This document shows, in pieces, positions 11,451 to 21,883 of a stretch of 64,000 nt of DNA. The stretch spans positions 1 to 64,000 of the forward strand of contig NC_066599.1 in the NCBI RefSeq assembly GCF_905475345.1, in the 5' to 3' direction. The notes under the pieces are model-generated. The model ran no database searches. It worked only from the letters and a program-made list of their open reading frames with translations, and was not told where the DNA came from. How positions within the stretch are numbered: position 1 is the first letter of the stretch; each line of letters begins with the position of its first letter. Made by a program: the position numbers and the translations under genes. Source of the stretch: Vespula vulgaris (Eukaryota; Arthropoda; Insecta; Hymenoptera; Vespidae).

Positions 11451-14340
11451 AATAGCAATATTTTTTAACTACTGCGCACCACTCGTCGTCCTGTATCGAA
11501 TATCACTTCTTATCGTACGTAAGTAAAATTGATAATCCGAACATCGTACCTCTTCCATCCTATAATCGAAAGAACGATGGCTTAGATGATTATGTTAGGT
11601 TAAGGAACGCAGTAGAATAAGTTATATTTCGCAATTGTGCGTGATCGTTATTAATAAATTCACTCGCGGAAATCGCATTTTTGGTATTCGTCGCTATATA
11701 AAATCTGAGTGAACGTTAGATAAAATATTCTAATTAACTAATAATTCTAATTAACGAGAGGACGAAGCTCGAGTGCAACGCTTGGCACGAGACAATTTAG
11801 AATGGCGGATTAAGCGGCAGGAAGGAATCTATGGACCGTCGCGCGTACGCGTTACGTCATCATTCCAATGGCTTCCCCGCGTGTTTGTTGTTTCGATCTA
11901 TTTGTATGAGAATATCGAAACGTTAAAAATATGATATACGAAATTAAAAACTATCTAAACGGATATCTTGTTACACCAAACTGTAAAAATTATTCGTTTC
12001 AATTTGACGCCTGTATAACTAAACGTTCATGTAGAGACTATTGCGACGATAAAAAATAATCTTTTTCAACTAACGCTTACCAGTCGTCGTTGTGTGTCGT
12101 ACACCATTTATTATTGTAAATAAGTAAAATTGATGAGGAAAATGCGAACGTCGTAGCTCTTCCGTTGTACGATCGTAAATAACGATTGCTTATATGGTTA
12201 TGTTAGGTTAAGGAACGCGGTACAATTTACGATTCGCAGTTGGGCGCGACCGATGTTAACAAATTTTATCGGAAAAATCGCGTTTTCGGCATTCGATCGG
12301 TATATAAAATAATAGTGCACGTTAAATAAAATATTTTAATTACCTGCAATTAACGAGAGGACGAAGCTTGGTTGGGACACGTGCCACGAACTGATTCAGA
12401 ATGGCGGATTAAGCGGCAACAAGGAAACTGTATCGTCGAGCATGCGCGTTACGTCAGCTTTGCAATGGCTTCCCCACGTGCTTGTTGTTTCGATCTATTT
12501 GTATAGAAATATCAAAACGTTAAAAATATGATATACGAAGTTAAAAACTATCGAAACGGATATCTTGCTACATAAAATTATGAAAATTAATCGTTACGAT
12601 TTGATAAAATGTTCGAGTAAGGATTACAGCGATAATAAATAAGAACCTTTTTCGACTAATGCTTACCACTCGTCGTCGTGTGTCCAACACCATTTCTCAT
12701 TGTAAATAAGTAAAATTGAAGACGAAAATCCAGACGTCGTACCTCTCCCATTCTATAATCAAAAGTAACGATGGCTTGTACGGTTGTTAGGTTAAGGAAC
12801 GCGGTAGAATAAGTTATATTTCGTAGTCGAGCGTGATCGATGTTAATAAATTTACCCGCGGATATCGCTTTTTCGACGTTCGATCGGTATGTAAAATAAT
12901 GGTACACGTTGAATAAACTATTCTAATTAACTGCAATTAACGAACGGACGAAGCTCTGTTGCGACGCGTGCCACGAAACGATTTGGAATGGCGGATTAGG
13001 CGGCAGGAAGGAAGCTATGGACCGTCGCGCGTACGCGTTACGTCATCTTTCCAATGGCTTCCCCGCGTGTTCGTTGTTTCGATCTATTTGTATGAGAATA
13101 TCGAAACGTTAAAAATATGATATACGAAGTTAAAAACTATCTAAACGGATATCTTGTTACACCAAACTGTAAAAATTATTCGTTTCAATTTGACGCCTGT
13201 ATAACTAAACGTTCATGTAGCGACTATTGCGACGAGAAATAATAATCTTTTTCAACTAACGCTTACCAGTCGTCGTTATATGTCGAACACCATTTATTAT
13301 TGTAAATAAGTAAAATTGATGACGAAAATCCGAAAGTCGTAGCTCTTCTATTGTATAACCGCAAAGAACGATTGTTTACACGTTTATGTTAGGTTAAGGA
13401 AGGTAGGACGATAATTTACAATTCGCAGTTGAGCGCGATCGGTGTTAACAAATTTTATCCGCTCAAATCGTGTTTTCTGCATTCAATCGCTATATAAAAT
13501 AATGACGCACGTTAAATAAAATATTCTAATTACCTGCAGTCAACGAGAGGACGAAGCTGGCTTGCGACAAACGCCACGAAATAATTCAGAATGGCGGAGT
13601 AAGCGGCAGCAAGAAAGATGTGGACCGTCGTACGTACATATTACGTCATCTTTCCAATGGCTTCCCCACGTGCTTGTAAAGTTTCGATCTATTTGTATGA
13701 AAATATCGGAACGTTAAAAATATGATATACGAAGTTAAAAACTATCTAAACGGATATCTTGCTATACCGAACTGTGAGAATTAATCATTTCGATTTGACG
13801 CCTGTATAACTAAACGTTCACGTAAAGATTGCAACGATAATAAATAACAATGTTTTTCAACTAATGCTTACCAGTCGTCGTTGTCGTGTGTCCAACATCA
13901 TTTCTCATTGTAAATAAGTAAAATTGATGACGAAAATGCGAACGTCGTAGTTCTTCCATTGTATAATCGAAAATAACGATGGCTTGTATGGTTGTTAGGT
14001 TAAGGAACGCAGCAGAATATATTTCGTAGTTGAGCGTGATCGATGTTAATAAATTCACCCGTGGAAATAGCGTTTTCGACGTTCGATCGATATACAAAAT
14101 TAGAGCGTACGTTGGATAAAATATTCTAATTAACTGCAATTAACGAGAGGACGAAGCTCGGTTGCGACGCGTGCCACGAACTAATTCGGAATGGCGGATT
14201 AAGCGGCAGGAAGGAAGCTATGGACCGTCCCGCGTACGCGTTACGTCATCTTTACAATGGCTTCCCCACGTGTTTGTTGTTTCGATCTGTTTGTATAATA
14301 ATATGGAAACGTTAAAAATATGATGTACGAAATTAAAAAC
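11450..14340. repeat. Tandem satellite of about 600 bp, nearly five copies
   Basis: The marker GCTTACCAGTCGTCG and its variants occur near 11475, 12071, 12660, 13260 and 13865, at a spacing of 589-606 bp. A second marker, GGCTTCCCCACGTG, occurs near 11870, 12468, 13059, 13663 and 14262. Each unit contains in order a GTAAATAAGTAAAATTGA segment, a GGTTAAGGAACG segment, ATAAAATATTCTAATTA, GACGAAGCT, AATGGCGGATTAAGCGGC, the CRE/CCAAT/E-box cluster and GTTAAAAATATGATATACGA. The 83- and 92-codon minus-strand frames at 12656-12907 and 13861-14139 are the same part of the unit and show no conserved domain. Confidence 0.88.
14180..14275. promoter_or_regulatory. Promoter-like motif cluster, last tandem unit (others near 11797, 12393, 12983, 13587)
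   Basis: This is a representative of the cluster present in all 600-bp units: AATGGCGGATTA (resembling the YY1/Pho motif), about 45 bp of GC-rich sequence with CGCGTACGCG, then TTACGTCA, an optional CCAAT, and CCCCACGTG. The motifs are family-typical core-promoter-proximal sites of housekeeping genes. Their conservation within a repeat may reflect function or only common descent. No TATA box or gene directly downstream was recognised. Confidence 0.4.
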
Positions 14341-14344
14341 TATC

Positions 14345-15210
14345 TAAACGGATATCTTGCTGCATCAAATCAAATTTCGATTTGATATCTGTAGAAATAA
14401 AGCTCGTAAACGTGAAAATATATTTGTAAGAAAAATGTTCGTGCGCCCGCGTACGATTATTTTTCATATAAATGTATATTATTTTCAATGTTCGTACGAG
14501 GAAAGTATTGATTTTGAAGTTTCTGCTTTTAGAAAGAGAGAGAGTAACCATCCGATTCGTTGAAAGGTCCGTTTTTGTTGACAGTCCATCGCTCGTTGTT
14601 TTATGTTGGTTTACGCCAACGATAAATACAGGTATAATTTTTTAACGATTTTGACGAACGAGATCGCTTCGAGTGAGAATATGATTCTTCCGAACTTTCG
14701 AATACACGCTTCGTTTTGTTTGAAAAAATCGTGTGAAAAAATTATGTTTTCTCGACGATAATTCGTGCATGAAAGTAAAGGATAAGGTTAATTTTAAACG
14801 TTTAAATCGTCGTTATAGCAAAGTCTCGTTACGCGCACGTAAGTTTGTCTCTCTGTTTTTGAATACATACAAGAGGCTCTTCGTAGAAAGAGAAAGATAA
14901 CATTAGCATATAGATAATAGCTTAAAGGTTCCTCTACCTATTGTTTCCGGCAAACAACGAAAGAAAAACCGGTCGAGCGTGATAAATTGTTGTTACCACG
15001 TGTGTATATATACATGTATAGAATTCGGAGAATTTGGAAAATCTTGTAGTGAGAAGTATTTGTAAATAAACGAGGGACGATCGGAGAGATCGACCTTGGC
15101 ATGACTTCTCTCCATTCGTCGTCCGTACAACGCGTTAGTCGCAGTATTCCTTCCTCTCGGCAGCTGTCTGGACGTGCTTTATCTAGACAAGGCATAATTT
15201 TAACAACGCT
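14345..15210. other. Unique AT-rich spacer
   Basis: This stretch separates the satellite block from the carboxypeptidase relic. I see short overlapping frames on both strands (68-85 codons) with no motif, and no RNA gene. The stretch 15100-15215 is open in the frame of the relic but has no similarity to carboxypeptidase that I can see. Confidence 0.5.
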
Positions 15211-15215
15211 TGCAG

Positions 15216-15478
15216 CGCGTAAGTATTCCTGGAGTATTTCTCTTAACTTAATTTACGTTAATAATCCGATTGATGCTGGATATAACTTCGTTAGGAATGA
15301 TAAAGGCTATACTAATAATGAAACTCAAGTTGCAAGGGATATTCATAACGCTTTATTACGGTTCTTTAAACTTTTCCCAGAGCTTCGAAATAATAATTTT
15401 TTTGTTGCTAAAGAATCTGGCGACAAATATACACTTGCTATTCCGTATATCATCGAAGGCTATAATATTGAAATATAA
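15216..15478 (+). pseudogene. Serine carboxypeptidase (vitellogenic carboxypeptidase/CPVL-like) exon relic
   Basis: The exon-like piece starts right after an acceptor-like CTTGCAG and encodes RKYSW, then IYVNNPIDAGYNF, DKGYTNNETQVARDI, FFKLFPELRNNNFFV and AKESGDKYTLAI. This follows the S10 serine-carboxypeptidase order: the DNP-GTGFSF substrate-pocket segment, an ET-x-D helix, a FF-x-LFPEL helix and the nucleophile segment. The normal nucleophile motif is G-E-S-Y-A/G-G. Here it reads K-E-S-G-D, so the glycine before Glu and the Tyr are missing or replaced, and a codon appears lost. The frame ends in a stop without a splice donor, and no other carboxypeptidase exon was found nearby. I interpret it as a broken, isolated exon; an intact diverged exon of an unusual gene is less likely. 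Confidence 0.75.
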
Positions 15479-15479
15479 C

Positions 15480-15751
15480 TATGAAATATAAGGCTATAAT
15501 ATTAAAACGTAAAATAATTGTCTAGGTACGATATCCTAGGACGATTTCCTATCTAATAAGTTGATGCGATGTAAAACTGCTTCGTGTATATATCTATATA
15601 TAATTGTTTTCTCTATCCGTTTGCCGTTCTTTTCCAGCACGTACAATTTTTGGAAGCCTAAAAAATGTGACATTGATGAGTAGTACATAAAATTAATTGC
15701 GTGTGTGTATAGGGGATAACCATATACGAAGTATACATAGATGTGTGTGTG

Positions 15752-15804
<53 letters not shown>

Positions 15805-15990
15805 GTGTATATTCGAAAATCAAATGTAATACGAAATATGATATATGAAATATAATTAATGGCAAATTATTAATTGATACATCGTTAAAAAATGAAAGAA
15901 GTACCGATACTGCCAATAATAAGACAAGATAATTCGAAATAGAAAGCGTCCATAGATTTTATTTTTACGAATATTTTTTAAACGAAACGA
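15480..15990. other. Spacer with GT/GTGC microsatellite
   Basis: The stretch holds a short direct repeat of GGCTATAATATT (15457-15520) just after the carboxypeptidase relic and a (GT)n-(GTGC)n microsatellite at about 15742-15807. The 126-codon minus-strand frame over it is driven by the microsatellite (HARTHARTHA-type peptide) and is not a gene. Confidence 0.6.
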
Positions 15991-16200
15991 TATCACAACT
16001 AGCGAATATTCACGTGCGAAAATCGCGTTTTCGGCATTCGATTTGTACATAAAATAAACATGTACGTTAGATAAAATCTTCTAATTATCTACAAATAACG
16101 AGGTTACGATACTTGCTACAAAATAATTCAAAATATCGAATTCAGCGAAAGAAAAAGGAGATTTGATGAACCGTCGCGCATTACGTCAATTGTGCAGTGT
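15990..16200. repeat. Isolated decayed copy of the 600-bp satellite
   Basis: The segment keeps the unit's CGAAAATCGCGTTTTCGGCATTCGAT, ACGTTAGATAAAATMTTCTAATTA, AACCGTCGCGC and ATTACGTCA words in the correct order, but the E-box part is lost. It lies about 1.7 kb beyond the tandem block. Confidence 0.7.
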
Positions 16201-16243
16201 AATTTATAGAGGAAGATGGAAGCACGATATTATACTTGTTGAA

Positions 16244-16308
16244 TTTTTTCTTTTTATTGATAATCTACATCTTAAAAATTGATAAAGATTATCAATAAAA
16301 AGAAAAAA
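16244..16308. repeat. Perfect 22-bp inverted repeat (hairpin)
   Basis: The arms at 16244-16265 and 16287-16308 are exact reverse complements, separated by 21 bases. The arms run T6-C-T5 and then ATTGATAATC. The RNA from either strand would form a 22-bp stem with a 21-nt loop. No terminal duplication or transposase was found. A hairpin RNA, a small MITE-like remnant or a chance AT-rich palindrome are all possible. Confidence 0.7.
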
Positions 16309-16309
16309 A

Positions 16310-16856
16310 CTTTTATAGTGAGAATTAATTTAAAAAATATTAAACGTGTTCTGTGTAATATATTTACGTTTTATAAAAATATAAATGATTAATTGTAATT
16401 ATGTATTTAGTAAAAATTAAAGGTTGAAATATAGATAATTTATGATATTTATGATCGTTTACTGCGCACATAAATTTCTAACGATGTTTAGTTGACGATA
16501 GAATTCGTAGTTCAAGAGTTCGCAAAGATGCTCGACGATGCCCGAATACGCTAAGTGATTGCTGAAACGCTATAGGTGGCGCTAAAGTTGTAAATAATGG
16601 TCCGAATGAATAAGAACACTCTAGGTTTCGTATGAACCTATTAACGCACAAAACTGTCTACTGCCGATTCACAAGTACGTATCTGTTTAGTAATGTACGC
16701 CCAAGGTGCCGATTTTTAACCAATCAAGAAGATTTTCAAGAGTTGCAAATCGAAGGAACTGTGCAGTACGGTAGAAATAATATTAATGTAACAACTCTGC
16801 ACGCACATACCTGTAAGTCCATCTGTTATTAATCGTAAAGGGAGGCTTTTAATAGG

Positions 16857-16898
<42 letters not shown>

Positions 16899-18250
16899 AG
16901 TATTAGTATTAGTATTAGTATAAGATACTGCTTTCCCTCATCAACTCGTAAAAACGAATTACCAATTCTTGAAAAGTAGGACAACTAAAAGCTATGGAGC
17001 GTTATAAAATTTTATTGCAAATGTATATATCTATGCGTATATATATGATGTACTGTTCGAATAATTTAGAAAGTACTGGCAAAAGCACATGTAAAAAAGA
17101 ATATATATATACAATACAATATCTTTGTATTAATATTGATAATTATATAATAAAATTGTTATATATCGTATACATGCGTGCGTGCATGCGTGGGAGTACT
17201 TTTTGTACGAATAAAAGATTTTACAAGATTAAGGAGCTGGCTTGACAACGTATTTGATTGTTCTCAAGAAATATATCATTCGATTATTCGTACATACGCA
17301 TATAAAAACATAACATTATTCCGATCAAACCCAGAAGATGGATGGTTGTGAAAGAAGCTGTTTCCTACGATAAAGATATATCATCGTAATTAAGTTTCAA
17401 CTTTGAGTCCAATTTCATCTTCAACCATGGTAGCTCAAGTGCAATATGATAAAATAATGCACCTATCTAATTTAATTTTTCGTCTAATGTTTCATAATGA
17501 AACGTTTATACGTTCGGTAATGTGTAGCAAAATCTACGAAAGTGTAGTATTGACTTAATTTTATGCACAAATATTTTTTAATCTACTTTTAGTAAAATAT
17601 GATTTAATAATTGCTTGGAATTTTCTAAAGTACGATCATTGAAAACAATCAAACAATGAATACTCGTCGACTGAAACAATTTAAAAAAAATTAATTTCCT
17701 ACATTGTAAAACTTATCAAAATAATGAATCTTTGTGTTGCCATTTTAACTCGTATCATGGTTTTCTATGTAGGTAATTATTGTGTTATATACAAATGGTT
17801 ATTATGAAATAACAACGCATAATCGAGTTATTTAATCCTCCTTTGTTTTCCGTATTACACCACTATCTAATTTTGTGACATTGCAATAATGACACTTGTA
17901 CAACGTTAGTAAATGTCCTCTTTCTTTTCTCTCCTTCGGTTTTCTGTTATAATAAATATCAATGAATGTCCCGCGTCTCCATAAATCGATAAACTATAAA
18001 AGTTTGGTCCTTTTCTTTTCATTTAGTCTTTTTTGGAAGATCAGAAAATCCGAAGACTCGCTAAAATACGGAACCTCACCAGAAATGCATTATTTACAAA
18101 ATATACTTTGATGGTAAATTACAGATGAAAAAAATTTTTGATACACTTTCCAGGATAAGAGATTCTTTTTTTTTTCTTGTTGATTTTCCTTAACATTTTG
18201 CCTTTGTTCTCGTTTCGCAAGGTCGTCATCGTAGGTTCTATAATAGAAAG
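16310..18250. other. Intergenic region downstream of STRAP
   Basis: This is AT-rich unique sequence with a (GA)n tract at 16862-16895 followed by (TATTAG)n to about 16921. The 66-codon plus frame at 16632-16832 shows no domain that I recognise. The 3' UTR of the minus-strand STRAP gene should lie in the right-hand part. No RNA gene was recognised. Confidence 0.5.
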
Positions 18251-18256
18251 GTGCAT

Positions 18257-20057
18257 TTAGCTGGCAGGAACTTCTTGTTTGTTATTAAGAACAGTAGAGT
18301 TTTCTTGAATAGTCGGTGCTTGCTCAACGCAACGCCACAATCCATAAGTTTTGCCGACTGTTGTTTGCCACAATCTCAAAGTTCCATCTTCCGAACCACT
18401 GGCATAAAGTTCTCCGTCCGGCGAAAATCGTACGCAGTGTACTGGTCCAAAATGTCCTTTGAATGATTCTATGCGATAAAAAATGTATATGAATTTAGCA
18501 AAATTTAATGAGAAAAGCTACAGTGTTAATTTTACAATAAATACATACCTATTTCTGCACCCGTGCTGTAATCGAATTTATACATTTTTAAATCTTCACC
18601 GCCGCATACAAAAATACTACAGTCGGGATGTAAGCTGGCACTGTTCGCTTGGGTAGGCACTGTGAAGTCACGTATTTTAGTTAATCTAAAAAAGAGAAGA
18701 CAATGACGTATCAGTGAAATGTTGTTGCAAAGCACTCGTTTTCAAATTCAATGTTTTAGGAAAACGAAATGAAAAACAAGAAAGAAGAAAGAAGATAAAA
18801 GTAGGCTGTCATACACATCAAGAAACGCGATATTTAATTTATATGCAGGAAATACTTTCTATCAGGCCAAGGTGAACTGACGCATTAGTAATGAATTTAC
18901 AAATACATGACAAGGAAATTAATTGAACTTAAAGTCATGCGCATGTAAACCATTGGTAAAATATAGTAGATGATCGCATAAACCTTGAAACACGTACCAA
19001 AAATACACGATAGAAATGTTTTTTATCACAGACTAATTAAGTAAGATAAACATACTCTTTACTGTCCCAAAAAGTAACAATGTTGGAATGAGTCGTCGTG
19101 ATGATATTGCCATCCTTAGATACTTCCATAGAATTTGGGATAGCAGGGAAGTCTAACCTCTTTGTTTCTTGACCACTGTTTCTATCCCAAACTCTTAACG
19201 TTTTGTCATCGGCGCAAGAAACCAATGCAGTATTGTCCTTGAAGAAAGTAACGTGCCTAATTCCACTGGTATGACCTGAGAAAATCTAGAAGAAGATAAT
19301 GTCGTGTCATTTGCAGCTTTATAATTTCATTTTAAGATAGAGCATAGGACCCGTTCCTACCTGTGGAGCCGCTTCAGGCTGATTGAGATCATAGATACGC
19401 ACCAGCTTCTCGTTAGAGCCGGTGCATAAGTAATTTGAATCGGAGCTAAAATTGACCGATTTGACTATGTGATTGTGTTGAAAAGAATAAACCTCCTCCC
19501 CTTTAATGGCATCCCAAACTTTTGCATTAAAGTCTGCAGCACCGGTTGCCGCTCTTGTAGCCTGTGGGTTCAAAGCAACACCCCATACTGCTCCTTTGTG
19601 CCCTTCAAATGTTCCGATCCAATCTCCTGTGTCACCCTGTCGTAACATTGGCTTACCATCTGAAGCAATTCAAACATAATCGGGTGATCATGGATATAAA
19701 AAAGGAAATAAAAGAAAAACATAAAATCTCTAAACGAAGAGAAATGTAAGAAGTCTTAATTGGATCGAGATCCGGCGTAAAACATTGAGAAGTCGTCCGG
19801 CGTAACCATGGTACTCTACGCACGGAACTGGGCCAAGGTGATCGAGACGATTGTGATTGTAAAAAGAGAAAAAAAGAGAAAAGAATTTGATGACTGTTAT
19901 CAAAATGGATCGTCCAAATAGAACGCTTCGATTCGAAATTACCTTTGCACGCTGAAATGAGATAATATCCAGATTCCGTGACATCGGAGAAGGCAAGATG
20001 TACGACGGGCCTCGTATGTCCGCTGCACGTTAGCGGTGTCTGTCTCAGATTCGCCAT
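18257..20057 (-). CDS. Strap: STRAP/unrip WD40 protein (serine-threonine kinase receptor-associated protein)
   Basis: Five coding exons on the minus strand: 20057-19943, 19659-19361, 19285-19056, 18685-18549 and 18468-18257. All introns are GT-AG and the 993 bp close in frame to 330 residues, close to the usual length of about 350. The start is fixed by the family N-terminus RQTPLTCSGHTRPVV. Further family landmarks are ADFNAKVWDA, HIVKSVNFSSDSNYL, KLVRIYDLN, VSCADDKTLRVWD, NSASLHPD and GHFGPVHCVRFSPDGELYA, spread over seven WD40 repeats. STRAP proteins bind the SMN complex (as unrip) and the TGF-beta receptor/SMAD7 and act mainly in the cytoplasm. The C-terminal tail after the last WD repeat is short and diverged (ends NNKQEVPAS). 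It is the first intact gene inward from the telomere and is transcribed towards it. It is divergent from the PAK gene, with 1.8 kb between the two start codons. Confidence 0.96.
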
Positions 20058-21883
20058 TATTTATTTCGTTGACGTTACAGATTTGTATAGACAATTTGTT
20101 CGGACGGTCCTCAACACGATCGATTGATCTTCACGTAAAAAGAAAAGGCCGTAAAGACAAAAAATATCTCCCTTTTTTTTAACAATGAACAATTCTCGAA
20201 CTACCATAGACACGCACATACGTACATACATACATACACACAAGTCTCGCACACGCATACACACGACATACGCGCGCGTTAAACACGCAGCACCCACGCA
20301 AGCGCACACTCGCGCGCAGACGAAAAGCTTTGCACCCTGTGACACTGACGTCTACGCCTAAGTCTCCTCTCGTATACGTCTTCTCACACGTCCCGAAACG
20401 TACTCGAATCCACGCAGCGTTGCGACTGCTTACAACTGCTTACAAAATGACACTACTACGAATATAATCGGCCATTTTTGTCCGCAGGTGTACGGCCACG
20501 GCCAAGTTCACACAGGAAGAAATGTTGTTGCTAAAACCAATATGGCGGCCTCGAAGCGTGCTCGTTTCAAGGATGAATAACGAGTTATCAATTTCCTTTC
20601 GATCGTTTCTTCACGATGAGAGTAAACGAAGTTTTCCTTTTGTAAAAAGGAACCCAACGATAATAATAACGTTTAATTACTCGCTTTAATTATTAAAAAA
20701 TAAAAAAGAGCACTCGATCTCCTTATCGCATGGTACATTACTTGCTACTAGATTACTTTTTATTTTCTCTTTTCCTTCGAAAAACGTGTATACCGTCGAG
20801 TTGTCCTTGTCACACTTGTTATTTCTTCCGCCTTTCGGACGCGTACGTCTGAGATTCTGTAACTTATTTTAAAATTGCGACCATGGTTTCAAAGGCAACC
20901 TTTCCTCCTTCGGATACATGTGTATTCGTGAAAGACAGTTAACAGAGGATCGAGTAATTTTATCGTGTTTTTTTGCAACTGTAAAAAAGGTTACAAAAAA
21001 TTAAAGTAACGACATTAAATACTTCGTACTATATGTAATTATCTGCATGCATATGCACATACATATGCACGTTGTATCGACACGACTGCTTTAGCTAATC
21101 TTTCGAGAATATCGCGTTAGTAACATCATTTGGCGCAGTATAAAGTGCCGTTTGACCAAGTTCTTTTGGATTTTCATCCGATTATGAAACGCGTTTCTCG
21201 ATAACCGTAGCTCTATCGTCTCTTACAGCGAGGTACGAGGCACGAAGAAAAAATCGTTATCACGCGGAAATGGAATGACGACAACGTAATGCCGATTTCT
21301 ACCATGTCCAAAATTCGAAGAATTTTATCCGACGAATTGTCTCAACAGGAACATCAACAATTTCGAAAGTATAATTAATCGAACATTTTTTATTCTCACA
21401 CTTTTCGATATTTCTTTCGTTGAATCAAATGTTTCTAGAGGCTTTGTTATCGGTAAAAGTTTGAAAAAAAGAAAGGAGAAGAAACAACGAAATCTTATGC
21501 ATAAATACTAATAAGGAAGGTCACGAGTAAAAGCTTTAATTTAATTTAATTTAATTAATTTAATTAATTGAATCTAATTAAATTTAATTTTGGATCTCAT
21601 CGAATATAACTAGGTAAATAACCTAGGGTAACCGCGCGTTCGTTCGATGGTAACATTGATCGCAGAAAAATTCGGGCGGAGCGAATCGAGTAGAAGAAAG
21701 ACAAGTTGATACGAGTGAAGATATCGGGTAAAGAAGTGACGTTACTTGTGAAAGATACAATGATAATCTGGATCGAAAGGATTATCGCCCTTTAGTATTA
21801 GCTTACCGATCCCTTAATACGATTGACAATACTTTGAGAAAATAAGGGAAAAACTCTGAAAGAGCGCGGAATTTCGCGCGAAA
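20058..21883. promoter_or_regulatory. Divergent intergenic region between STRAP and PAK
   Basis: The stretch must hold the promoters and 5' UTRs of both genes. It contains CA-rich low-complexity sequence (20210-20330) whose minus-strand 94-codon frame is not a gene, a YY1-like AATATGGCGGCC at about 20538-20549, and an AATTTAATT-rich tract at 21535-21590. No TATA box was clear for either gene. The 5' UTR of PAK is probably contiguous with 21880, but an upstream noncoding exon is possible. Confidence 0.5.

Noticed and set aside
12656..14139. Minus-strand frames of 83 and 92 codons as a small gene family
   Set aside because: They are the same segment of the 600-bp satellite; frames are disrupted in other copies.
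16632..16832. 66-codon plus frame
   Set aside because: No domain or family recognised and no splice partner.
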